64,000 nucleotides of DNA from the NCBI RefSeq assembly GCF_932294415.1, contig NC_065535.1, positions 26,190,782 to 26,254,781 on the forward strand, written 5' to 3'. This document shows positions 48,230-59,367 of this stretch, piece after piece. The position numbers and the translations under genes are program-made. Position 1 is the first letter of the stretch. The number at the start of each line of letters is the position of its first letter. This DNA is from Quercus robur (lineage: Eukaryota > Streptophyta > Magnoliopsida > Fagales > Fagaceae). The notes beneath the pieces are model-generated. The model did no database searches. It was not told where the DNA came from and saw only the letters and a list, made by a program, of their open reading frames with translations.

Positions 48230-48625
48230 GAGGTTAAAATTGTTCTTGCTGTTGGAGGCAAATTTTGAAACTCAAGGGGTTGTTAGAGGTTTTTTAAATG
48301 CAAAGTTGGTGATGGTAGCAATATTCATCTTTGGTAAGAATTGGCATCCCATGGGATGCTTAGTTAATTAGCTATATATTTGATGCTTAGGCTATATTTG
48401 CAAGATGCGGTTATCCTTTTGGTATAGAACTCTTGATCAAAGGCTTATGCATCAGGACTGTCAGCCTATTTAGATTTGTGTTGAAGATAAATTGGTTTGG
48501 AATCCTACTACCAATGGTTGCTTTTCTTGCAAATCAGCTATGAGATATAGGAGTGCTGAAGTAAACTGGAATAAGTTGGTTTGGGATACAGCTATAATTC
48601 CTAAGCGTGGCTCACCTTGTTTACT
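48230..48625 (+). pseudogene. LINE ORF2 fragment (zf-RVT region)
   Basis: Frames in the plus direction read 'VGDGSNIHLW', then after frame changes 'NPTTNGCFSCKSAMRYR' and 'WNKLVWDTAIIPK', which correspond in order to the part of plant L1 ORF2 just after the reverse transcriptase. Both ends are truncated and the frame is broken. The copia relic follows directly. Confidence 0.65.
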
Positions 48626-50570
48626 TATACCACACACTCTACCTCCTATATAAAGGTACTCATGTATATTTTATTATTTGAGAAATACAATGCACTTATT
48701 CAATATTTCTAACATAGTATCAGAGTCGCTGCTCTAACTTTCTTGTGTCTTGTAGTCTTGTGTTTGTCAGTATTTTTTGCTGCCTCAACTTTTCCGGTCA
48801 ATAATCCTTTTTAGTGCTCTCTCTCGACTGCATTGTCGTTGTCAAAGGTTCTCAGGGCTGAATCTCCGCTGCTAAAAGCCCACTCTTCGCCGCCAAAACC
48901 ATTGCCTTCGTCGGATTTGTCACTTCTGACCTTCGATTAAGACACGTGCCAAATCATCATGTAGACCGTCAACCAATCTACTCAACGCTGCCAGAAACAT
49001 CCCCATCAAAGCATCCACATGCTGTCACGTGCCGCTCAAAGTTTCGGCGAGTTCACTCCATCCGCCACTGGGTTTCCTGCTGACATCATCTCTAACGTTA
49101 TCATTGCCACGTCAGCCTCAATGTAAGCCCTAGCTAACGTCATCCTCCACATTATTGCTTACGTCATTACGCCGCATCATCGCCACTCAGCACCTGGTCA
49201 GCTACTTACATCAGCATTAGTCAACTGCTTATGTCATCTTGCTAACATCATCACCGTTAACCGCACTGTTGACCGTTGACTTGCTCGTTGACTTTTTGCA
49301 GTCCAGGTGCTCCTAATTCAGTTTTTTGAGTAGATTCCATTTTTGCATATTTTGCTTCTAAATGAAAAGTAAAGAGAAGTATTCTTATTATTGCAACAAT
49401 CGTCACCAACAATATAGTAAACGTTTTTATAATTTTTGCAAATGTCTTGGCCATTAGATTGAGACTTGCTATTATCACAACAAATCAGCTATTTCCATTT
49501 CTGCTGCTACTGTTGCTAACTTTGAGAGTATCCAACCAATGGCTCCCATCTCTGCAAAGTCCAAGTCTTTTGGATCCACTATCACCATTTCCACAGTTGA
49601 CCTTCAAAACATCATCGCTAACACCATTCGTATGGTTGGTAATGCATCTTATTCCTCTTCTCTCTCAGTTTTATCTAGTATGTCTCATTCTTCTTCGGTT
49701 ATGGATTATGCTTTCTGCAATCACATGACACCTCACTCGTTCTTATTTTCTCAACTTGAACCTATACCACACCCTTTTAATATTTGCACAGCAAATGGTT
49801 CCACAATGTTTGGTCATAATATAAGTTTTATCTCAACCTCTAATCTCTCGATTTCTAGGGTCTTTAATGTTCCGAACTTTTCTTACAATTTATTTTCAGT
49901 GGGACAATTAGTTGAGTTGAGTTATCGCATTACCTTTGATTATTCTGGGTATACTATGCAGGATTCGAGGACAGGATAGGAGCTTGGGAACGGTCCCATA
50001 GTTAGGTGTATGTTTCCCGTGGACAACCTTTGTCTTCCACCTGCTGCTCTTGTTTCTGTTGCTGTTGCAACTGCTACAGTTTCTTCTATTCCTTCCCTTG
50101 CACTTTGGCATACCCGACTTAGTCACACATCTTCCTCTCGGGTATAATAATTGGCTTTTAGAGTTTTGTTAGGTTCATGTTAGTTAGGAAAACAACCAGT
50201 TTTGCCTTTCAATACTAGTGAATCAATGTCAACTGATATTTTGGACCTAATTCATTATGATGTCTAGGGGCCTTCTTCTATCTCTAGTATTGGTGGATCT
50301 TAATATTTTGTTGTCTTTGCTGATGATTATTCTCGCTATAGTTGGATTTTTCATATAAAACATCGTTTTGAATTATTGCAGGTATATTGTAATTTTGTAA
50401 AAATGGTTGAAACTCAATTTTCCAAACGCATCAAAATTTTTCGATCTGATAATGCTCTTGAATACACTTAATATGCTTTCCAAGCTATTTTGCATTCCTA
50501 TGGCACTATTCATCAACTAACTTGTCTGGGTACCTCTCAACAAAATGATAGAGACGAATGAACTTGTCAG
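48626..50570 (+). mobile_element. Copia-type LTR retrotransposon relic
   Basis: The order is: the end of an LTR ('tatataaagg' promoter-like, ending 'tttctaaca'), a primer-binding-site-like 'tagtatcagagtcgc', gag/protease-like sequence ('FCNHMTPHSFLF', 'SRVFNVPNFSYNLFSVGQL' at 49720-49930), a GAG-pre-integrase-like stretch ('SLALWHTRLSH', about 50095-50130) and an integrase core remnant to about 50570. The reverse transcriptase and right LTR are absent. It is a broken fossil with many breaks, older than the Tat element next door. Confidence 0.75.
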
Positions 50571-50984
50571 TGGCTATGTTACAACGTGGAAAAAGGTTAA
50601 TGTAGGAATTTCAAAATAACATTTCACCAAATTAAATTCAATGCATGCAAGCCTACAATAAATCATTGTCTCAACTAATAGCGTTATGACACATCCGTAA
50701 ATTTAAATTGGACCAATCAAAACTAATTATTCTTAATCACAAATGGATGGACTTAATTCCTATATTTGCATATTAATTGTTAAAATTTAATTTCGTGATA
50801 ATTTTTTAATATGAATGTCCGATTGAAGCTATGACCTGTCGTTTTGATTGTTATGCTTTCAAAATTTATCTTACATATGCAATTGGAGATCAAATGGTCA
50901 AAATTACATTTTTACTCCTAGGATGTGAAATGACCATTTTGCCCTTGAATGAAGTTAAATGTGAGTTGCAAAATGGGGTATTTA
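50571..50984. other. Spacer between retro-relics
   Basis: No supportable gene or repeat is seen. Confidence 0.35.
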
Positions 50985-51113
50985 ATTTTTTTTTTTTTTT
51001 GATAAAAACACACTGAAACTATTATTATAACAACATCACAATACAAATACATCCTGGATAAGAGCTTGTTGAATATATGCAACAAGGAATCTCTTCAATC
51101 CAAATTACATCAT
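50985..51113 (-). mobile_element. LINE 3' tail cut off by the Tat element
   Basis: A poly-T run (50985-51000) is followed by 'acactgaaactattatta' and 'ggataagagcttgttgaata'. This matches in order the 3' end of the minus-strand LINE at 18717-18800 ('actgaaacttcattaatt', 'gagaagagcttgttcaata'). It stops exactly where the 5' LTR begins, so the rest should lie beyond the 3' LTR, outside the window. Confidence 0.65.
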
Positions 51114-53026
51114 TGTTGAGGGCCATTTGTGGAAGCCCAGGCAGACAGAAAAGCCCAATAATGAGGGCCGCAAAGAATTGACAAGATAAATAGCAAAAAA
51201 CCCATTAGGCCCAAGCGGCAGGAATAATGGATTACAAGCCCAACAAATAAATAAATGGGTCTTGAAGAGGCAAGCGGGCTCAAGGAAGCTGGGAAAGAAA
51301 GAAATAGCATCCCATGGGCAGAGTATGAGGTAGAAAAGTGAGAAAGGGCCGCCGCATGCCCAAGGCAATTGTAAACTAAGAGAGTAAGGGGTTTATGGCA
51401 GGCTCATGAACTCCAAAGATAAGGATAAGGTTATTGGGCCGGGGAAGCCCAATGAAGTTAGTAAAAAGCCCATGGGAGTGTGGAATTAGCAAACAGGCCG
51501 AGGAAGCCCAAAGAAAGTAATCAGGTCATGGATGTCCAAAGGAAAAGCTCAAAGGGACATAGGAGCCCATGAGTAAAAGCAAAACAGTGCACATAACAGG
51601 CCACTGAGAAAAGGGATAAACGGTTGGCCCAAAAGGAGGTCCAGCAGGATTAAGTTATTATGGCAGGAATAACAATTCAACGTGGCTAGTAGTAAAGAAA
51701 ATCAAAAGTGGGCCAAAGAAATGTAAAGCTCATTATCATACGAGGCCCAGCTTCTGAATGGAGTGAAAAACCAAGGGAAATCCCACATGAAAGACCAGGA
51801 AATGCAAACAGAGAGTCTCCTAGTCGCAGCAGACGCATGAGCAACAGGCAGACTCTTGGACAAATTTGAAAGGGAAGCACGCGCAAGGCCTAGGCACCAC
51901 CAGCCTGTACCCAGCCAATATAGGACATGGTAGGGCCATGGGCCAGAGGTAAGAGGTAAATGGGGTATGGCTTGGTGATGGGGAGAGGGGAAAAGATCTA
52001 TTTGTGGCCCCTGCCCAAGCCTCTTTTGGGAGGTACGTCTTGTTGGGATGATAGATCACCCAAAAGAGGCAAGTTTGAAGGGGAACCGTTGGGTGCATGC
52101 TCTGAGAGTAGAGAGAGAAAGCATTAACACTGTGGCAGGAAGAAATGTTACGGTATACAGAGGAACAAAACAAACCCGCCTCTGTCTAGCGAGGGTGGAT
52201 GTCGCACAGTCCTGGTGGTCGGCAAGTACATCCAGACCAGACAAAAGTGGTTAAAGGGCAAAACGGTAAAACACTAGCCACGGCAGGCGCTATAAAAAGG
52301 CTCTTGCTTTGCCCTATAGAGGAGGTCGAAAAACAGAGTATATTTTCGGGAGTAAAAAAGAAAAAACACAGCAAGAAAGAAAACAGAAAAGAAAAACTAA
52401 GAAAAAAGGAGAGTTGGTTCAATAAGGCATGCACCCATAGATCGGTTTCCCTCTCTCCCCCTTCAAAATCTTACCTTCTTCCGAAACGCAAACAAGGACT
52501 CTTTTTCTTTTTTGGGTAACAACCATTCAGGTCCGACTCCCTTAAAGCCATTAATCCCCATGGCAGGATCCTTTTCCTGGGGGGGTTATTTGCATTGAGA
52601 AGAGGCGTTCTCCCTTCTTTGGCTTTGCTGCGGCAGACTAAGCTTAAAACTTGATTTATGCCCATTTAAATTAGCCAGTGTTATTTTCTTCATTTTTTTC
52701 TCTGTGATTGATATCATTATGATTGTAATCATGCTTTATTAGCAGGGAATGCATAACTGTTTATTTAAATAAGTCAAAGTACTCTGTTTTAATTATTATT
52801 ATATCTGTCGGCCGTAACTCGTCTGCAACAATTCTACTTGCCGTAAATTTGCTCCTGGTAGGCAAGGCATAAGTTTGTGCACAAACCGGCCCAAGTTGAG
52901 TTACAATTGGACCGGCCCCAGCTCCCTTACTCAGAAACACTAGGGCCCATCACTGCAGGAGGCAGCCCAACCTATTACTGCAGGAGGCAGCCCAATATAC
53001 CATATCATACAAAAAAGGCCCCTACA
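51114..53026 (+). repeat. 5' LTR of the Tat element
   Basis: It is 1,913 bp, with TG...CA ends. Repeated 'aggcagcccaa' motifs lie near its right end (52960-52995). The first 500 bp match 63525-64000. Confidence 0.9.
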
Positions 53027-53102
53027 TTAAATTGGCGACTCCACTTGGGAGTTAGGAAGCAGACAGGGGCAAAGGAAAAGAAAACAGAGCCCCTCGTAAA
53101 CA

Positions 53103-54842
53103 ATGCCACCCAAGTCCAGGACGACACGGAATATGAGTGTCGTACCCTCACAGGCAGAATCCAGGCCAACGACGCCTCACCAAGAGCAACTTAACCAAAC
53201 GGAAGGTGCCAATAGAACGGGGGCTGATCCTCAGCCTCAAACAAGAGTCTCCGTGGACAATGTCAACACCTTTGTCGAAGTATTACAATCATTGCAGCAC
53301 TCGCAACAACAAATGATGGAAGAGATTCGTCAACTGAAGGCAGACAAAACAAAAGAGAAAGACAGTCAGCATGACCCGAATCATGTAGCAGACAAAGAAG
53401 AGACACTGGCAGGAGGTGTCCCTCGGAATGTAGAACAGCGTTTCATCACCATGGCTGAGGTAGCGGCTTTCTTGGAGCAAGAGAGAGCCCGAACACCAAA
53501 GGAGAGGTTTTACGCAAGGAGACCTCCCTATCCTCTAAAAGTACTCAGCAAGTCGTACCCCGAGAGATATGAATCAAGGGCCTTTGCCCAGTACGATGGC
53601 AAGAAGGGAAGTGCGGTAGAGCACGTGAGCAAATTTATTGACACCCTTGGCCTTTACGCAGCAGACGAAAACTTATGTCTGCGGGAGTTTTCAAAGTCAC
53701 TATGCGACTGGGCATACACCTGGTACATCGGTTTAAAACCAGGATCAATCCTAACCTGGGATGACATGGTGGACGTATTTTGCACTAAATACTTTCACGG
53801 GGAAGAAATGGTGACGCTTGCAACTCTGCAGGCGACAAAGCAGAGGAATGGAGAGGATCTGATGGAGTACATCAAATGGTTCAGGGACATAGCACTTGAT
53901 TGCTATGATCACTGTGAGGAGAGGACGTTGGTAGAAATATGCATGACCAATATGATTCGGGAGTTCAGAGCTGTCCTGGAGAATTTGGAGATTTCCCAGT
54001 TTGCACAGCTATTGCAGAAAGCTAGAAAGACAGCTCAGTCCGTGAAACCCAGTTCAGACAAGAGGAACGTGCCGCAGGCTATTGCGGTGTCCACTGGAAA
54101 CCAGAGAAGGAAAACAGAGGGGAGGGAGTATGATACACCCCCACCCCTACCATGCACTCCTAAGGAGCTGGATGTGCTACTTGACAAATGGATAGCGGAT
54201 GGGATCTTTAAACCCAACCAGGTTTCTAGAGAGCCTACGGAGGAAGAAAGGAGGGATCCTCGCTTCTGTCGCTTGCACAACTATGTACAATATCCCACCG
54301 CAGAATGCTGGGCGCTCTGCAGGCTGGTGTACCACAGGATCAAAGAAGGCACATTAGAGCTGACCCAGCAGGAAGTCCAAAGAAACCCACTCCCAAACCA
54401 CAAGGGAAAGGGTGTAGCAGCAGTAGTGATACGTGCAGACCCGGGAAAAGACGAGGAAGAAAACTTGGCCCTGCCTGCCGCGGCGATTACCACTCTTCAG
54501 CAGAGTGCTAAGTTCAAAAATCTATTCGACCAATTGGGACTTACAGCAAAAGAAAGAAAAATAGCCACGAAAGCTTTGGTAAGCATCGCCTCCGGAGCAG
54601 GGGTGGAATGCCTGTCAGCAGGGATGTCAGAAGACAGGGCCCTCCTGCAAGAATCAACAGAAATCACATTTAGCAGTGAAGATATGGAAGTGGGGCACCC
54701 AAATCATAGGAGGCCCCTTTATTTAGCAGCATCTATAAATCAAATCCCCATCAAGAGGGCCTTGGTGGATACAGGTGCTTCCGTAAACCTCATTCCATTA
54801 AGCACCCTGCAAGCCGCAGGAATTTCAGAGAAAAAGATCTAA
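53103..54842 (+). pseudogene. Tat gag and protease region
   Basis: A long open stretch begins MPPKSRTTRN 76 bp after the LTR. It has a capsid-type retrotransposon gag domain in the middle ('RAFAQYDGKKGSAVEHVSKF', 'WAYTWYIGLKPGSILTWDDM', 'EDLMEYIKWFRDIALDC'), and near 54760-54800 the aspartic protease motif 'ALVDTGASVNLIP'. The protein would form the particle and mature it. It is described here as part of the fossil and not as a host gene. Confidence 0.85.
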
Positions 54843-55358
54843 GGGTGCCCGATGGAAGTAACAGGATTCGGTGGAAGATGACAGTACACCGCGGGCCACA
54901 TTCAGTTATGGTTGAAAGTAGGCCCTATAGCCTCTCTAGCTCACTTCCACGTGGTCAGAACGGAAGTATCTTACCATGTGCTTTTGGGAAGATCTTGGTT
55001 ACACAAACACCGACTAGTCTTGTCCACCTACCACCAATGTGTGAAGGGAAGATTGAATGGCAGGATGATATGCATAGCAGTGAACCCCTCGTCGTTCAAG
55101 CAGGCAGAAGCTCACTTGGTGGAAACCATGTTTTATGACCAATGGACTCCATCTGGAGAAAATTCGGTTGCAAAGCCACGGGGCACCTTTGTGCCCAGAT
55201 GGGAGGATGTTCAAGATGACCTAGAACCTGATTTAAGAGAGCTACTAGCGTGAAAGAAGAAACGGAAAGAAGTGCCTGTCGTAGAGCTAGACGAAATAAC
55301 TCAGTGCATCAGGGTCCGAGGCCTTAATGGCAGGATTGTTTATAAATTATGAAAGTGT

Positions 55359-58300
55359 GTGAGGCCCACGGGTGAGATGCAAGTGGGTCCCACCCAAAAA
55401 GGGCAACATGAGAGTCGGGCGTGTTGCGTTGCTGAAGGAAGTTTGGGAAAAGAAGGAGAGAAGGATGAGGCAATTGCGGCAGAAAAGGACATCCAGGTTA
55501 TGGCAGAAGAAGAATTGGAAGAGGTTGACTTAGGGTCTGACTCGCAAGAACCAAGGCCCATCTCAATTAGTGCAAGCCTGATAGAAAAGGAGAAGTCAGA
55601 GGTCATACTGTTGCTAAAAGAATTCAAAGACGTTTTTGCTTGGGATTACAATGAAATGCCAGGGCTCGATCCCGGGTTTGTCGCGCATGCGTTGAATGTG
55701 GACCCAGAGGCCAAGCTGGTGGCCCAGCCTGCCAGGATATTTCATACAGAAATAGAAGGGCAAATAGTCAAAGAAGTACAGAAGCTGCTGGCCGCAGGAT
55801 TAATCAATCCTATCCAGCATCCCCGCTGGCTATCCAACATAGTACTAGTAAAGAAGAAGAACGGGCAGATAAGATGCTGTGTAGATTTTAGGAATCTTAA
55901 CAAAGCTTGTCCAAAAGACGAATTCCCACTGCCAAACATGGATTTACTGATAGATTCTGCGGTGGGAAATGCCATGTTCTCATTCATGGACGGTTTCAGT
56001 GGGTACAATCAAATCAAGATGGCGCCAAAGGATGTAGAGAAAACTGCCTTCAAAACACCCATGGGCAATTTCTACTATATTGTAATGCCCTTCGGGTTAA
56101 AAAATGCGGGTGCAACTTATCAACGAGCAATGACGGCCATATTTCACGACATGATGCACCAGGAGCTAGAAGACTATGTGGATAACATAGTGGTTAAGTC
56201 AAGGAGAAGGGAAGAACATTTTCGGGTGTTAAAAAGAGTATTTGAAAGATGTAGAGCTTTTAAGTTAAGAATGAATCCCCTCAAGTGCGCATTCGGAGTA
56301 TCCTTTGGGAAATTTTTGGGTTTCCTGGTTCATAGCAGAGGCATAGACGTGGATCCGGCCATAGCAACTATGAGACCTCCTGCCACAGTAAAAGAACTGA
56401 AAAGTTTCTTAGGAAAAGACTCATATATCCGGAGATTCATCCCTGGGTTATCATCAATTACCTCTGCTTTCACCAAGTTGCTTAAGAAGGGGCAAAGTTT
56501 TGAATGGGGGGAAATGTAGCAGACGGCCTTCAAGAGGCTGCAGCAGATAATGATGAACTTCCCCACAGTGCAGGCCCCTATTCATAAAAAATCACTGCTA
56601 CTCTATCTGGCCACCAACTCGTACGCCATTGGCGCACTAATCGCTCAGGAAGACGGAGGTGGTACCGAGCAGCCAATATACTATATTAGCCGCGCCTTAA
56701 AAGATGTAGAAACTCGTTACCCAATGGCAGAAAGAGCGTGCCTAGCCATTGTATACGCTTCGCAGAGGTTGTGTCACTATTTCTTGGCATACGAAGTGTG
56801 GCTGATGACTAAGTCACATGCCATTAAAGCTCTTTTACAACAGCCGATTCTTTCCGGCAGGATATCCCAGTGGTTGCTACAATTATCACAATACGACTTG
56901 AGAATGGAGACACCTAGGGCTGTGAAAAGTCAGGTTATAGCGGATTTATTGGCGCAGTTTCCAGGAGAGGAAGAATTCCCGCTGGATGATAAAGTTCCAG
57001 GGGAAGTAGCTATGGTAGAGGAAGTCAGGGAACAGTGGGTAATGAAATTTGATGGGTCTTCTACTACCCATTTCGGAGGGGTGGGAGTAGTTCTGTATCA
57101 TGAAGAAGACAAGGCAGTGGCACTGTCATTTAAGTTGGAATTCCCCTGTTCAAACAACACGGCGGAGTATGAGGCCTATCTAACTAGGCTTGCCACAGCG
57201 CTTGAAATGGGAGTCAGACATTTGAAAGTACTGAGAGATTCGAACTTGGTCGTCTACCAGGCCAAAGGAAGTTTTTCCTTAAAAGAGCCCAGCCTAGCTC
57301 CATACAGAGCAATGGCCCAGAGAATGGAAGAGAAATTCTCAACCTTTGAGATAGAACATGCTCCGAGAAACGAAAATCAGTTTGCGGACGCGTTAGCCGC
57401 ATTTGGTTCGCAAATAATCTTTAAAGGGAGTAGCACTAACATAGAAGTCAGCAAGAGGGAAGAATCCATCATTAAGGTATTGAAGGAAAAGTTCCGAGAG
57501 GAACAGGGCGAAGGGGATTGACGAATCCCCATAAAGGAAACCTTGGTGAAGGGAGACGACGCAGCAGAATTGAAGATATTAAAAGACTATGCCTTGGTAA
57601 AAGAAGAGTTGTACCGCAGGATGCCAGGTGGGATTTTATCCAGATGCGTGGGCTAAGAGAAAGCCCAGAGAAAATTGAAGGAAATACATGACAAGACTTG
57701 CGAGTCCTGCGGGGAAGTCAGTCTTTACCGCAGACTCCAGAGAGCAGGCTTTTATTGGCCAAGCATGGATAAAGACGCAGATCAAGTCCAAACCCAGTGT
57801 GGGACCTGCCAGCTTGCGGCAGACAAGGAGGAGAGTTATGCTGTGTTCGTCAGCAAGGATCGGAGAAGCCCTTTCATGCAGTACCTAGCAGAAGACGTCC
57901 TGCCACAAAGGCACAGTGAAAGGTACAAGCTTAAGAGGTTGGCAACACGTTACTTCTTGCATAACATGGTCCTTTTCAAAAAAGGATATGATGGAGACCC
58001 TTTGAGGTGTTTGGGTCCTGAAGAGGCTAAAGAAATGATAAAATAAGTACATTCCGGGGAATGTGGTGAACATCAGGAGAAGAAAAAGCTTTACAGGTGC
58101 CTGCTGCAGATGGGCTACTACTGGCCAACCATGAAGAAAGATGCGGCAGAATTTGTAAAGAAGTGTCACAGTTGTCAGGTACAAGCCAACTTAATTCATA
58201 CCCATCCACAAGGCTTGCACAGCATGGTCACCCCATGGCCCTTCCACACTTGGGGGCTAGATTTGGTAGGGCCAGTCAACCCGCCATCACGTGGGTACAT

Positions 58301-58944
58301 ATGGATATTGGTAGTTACAGAATATTTTATTAAGTGGGCGGAAGCAGTACCACTTTACAAGGCCACAGGGGGAGTAGTGGCAAACTTCATCAAAGAAAAT
58401 ATAATTGTGAGGTTTGGGGTGCCCCACAAGATCATCAGTGACAATGGCACACCGTTTGTCAACAGTGATGTAAAGAGAATGCTAGAATTCTACCAAAGTT
58501 CTCATAAAGATCATCAGCAAGATGAGCCAAGAGTATGCGGGAGGATAGGCAATGCACCTGCCAGATGCTCTTTGGGCATATAGAAAATCACCAAAGTCAG
58601 CCACAGGCTTTTCACCCTTTTCCTTAGTCTACGGAACTGAAGTAGTGAGTCCGGCAGAAATAATGACACCATCCCTAAGGGTTATGCAGATGCAAGAAAA
58701 AGAAAAAGAGGGAGAAGTCTTCGCGGTAGAAAGGTTTGAGGACCTAGAAGAACTTGATGAAAAGAGGGAAGAAGCCCAGGAACGCAGCCGGAGATACAGG
58801 CAGAAGATGACTGAAGCCTACGGCAAGATGACCAAGGAAAGAGTGTTTGCGGAAGGACAACTAGTGTTAAAAGTGGCAGACTACGTCAGGCGAGGTCTGG
58901 CAAGACCATCCAAGTTAGCACCAAAATGGGAGGGACCCTTGTGA
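55359..58944 (+). pseudogene. Tat pol region (RT, dual RNase H, integrase)
   Basis: Reverse transcriptase motifs lie at about 55800-56300 ('CVDFRNLNKACPKDEFPLPN', 'MDGFSGYNQIKMAP', 'VMPFGLKNAGATYQRAM'). A Ty3-type RNase H lies at about 56550-56960 ('LYLATNSYAIGALIAQEDGG', 'QVIADLLAQFPG'). A second, archaeal-type RNase H lies at about 57030-57420 ('VMKFDGSSTTHFGGVGVVLY', 'NNTAEYEAYLTRLATALEMG'), the mark of the Tat lineage. Integrase follows with two HHCC-like zinc modules (about 57680-57810 and 58045-58180) and a core ('TWGLDLVGPVNPPSRGYIW'). It is spread over several frames and broken. Confidence 0.88.
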
Positions 58945-59367
58945 TAAGAGAAGCGCATCAAAGTGGGTACTATCACCTAACTCAAATGGATGGCAAGGAC
59001 TTGATGGACCCCATCAATGGAAAATGGCTGAAGCGTTATTTTGCTTAAAGAAGAAAGTTATGTGGTTGACCCCCTTTCCTTAGTTGTTTGTTTATGTTTC
59101 CTTTACTGAACCTTTTCTTTTATTCCTCCAAGTGATTATGTCACAAGAAAAATTGTAACGTGCTTTCATGAGTATGCAATGAAAAAGTACGAAGTATTAG
59201 CATCATATCATAGCAGTAATAAAGAAAAAGTAGCAAAATGTAGCATTATTACAAACCCAAACTGTGGCAAACACAAGCCAAGTAACTACGGCAGGAAACA
59301 TAAAAGTGTTCTGTATGACATAACAAAAACAAAGAAACAAAGAAAAGGAAAGGAAACGGTGCTATCA

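Noticed and set aside
53103-54842. The 579-residue frame as a host protein
   Set aside because: Capsid-type gag and a DTGA protease motif downstream of an LTR and primer-binding site show it is retroelement gag.
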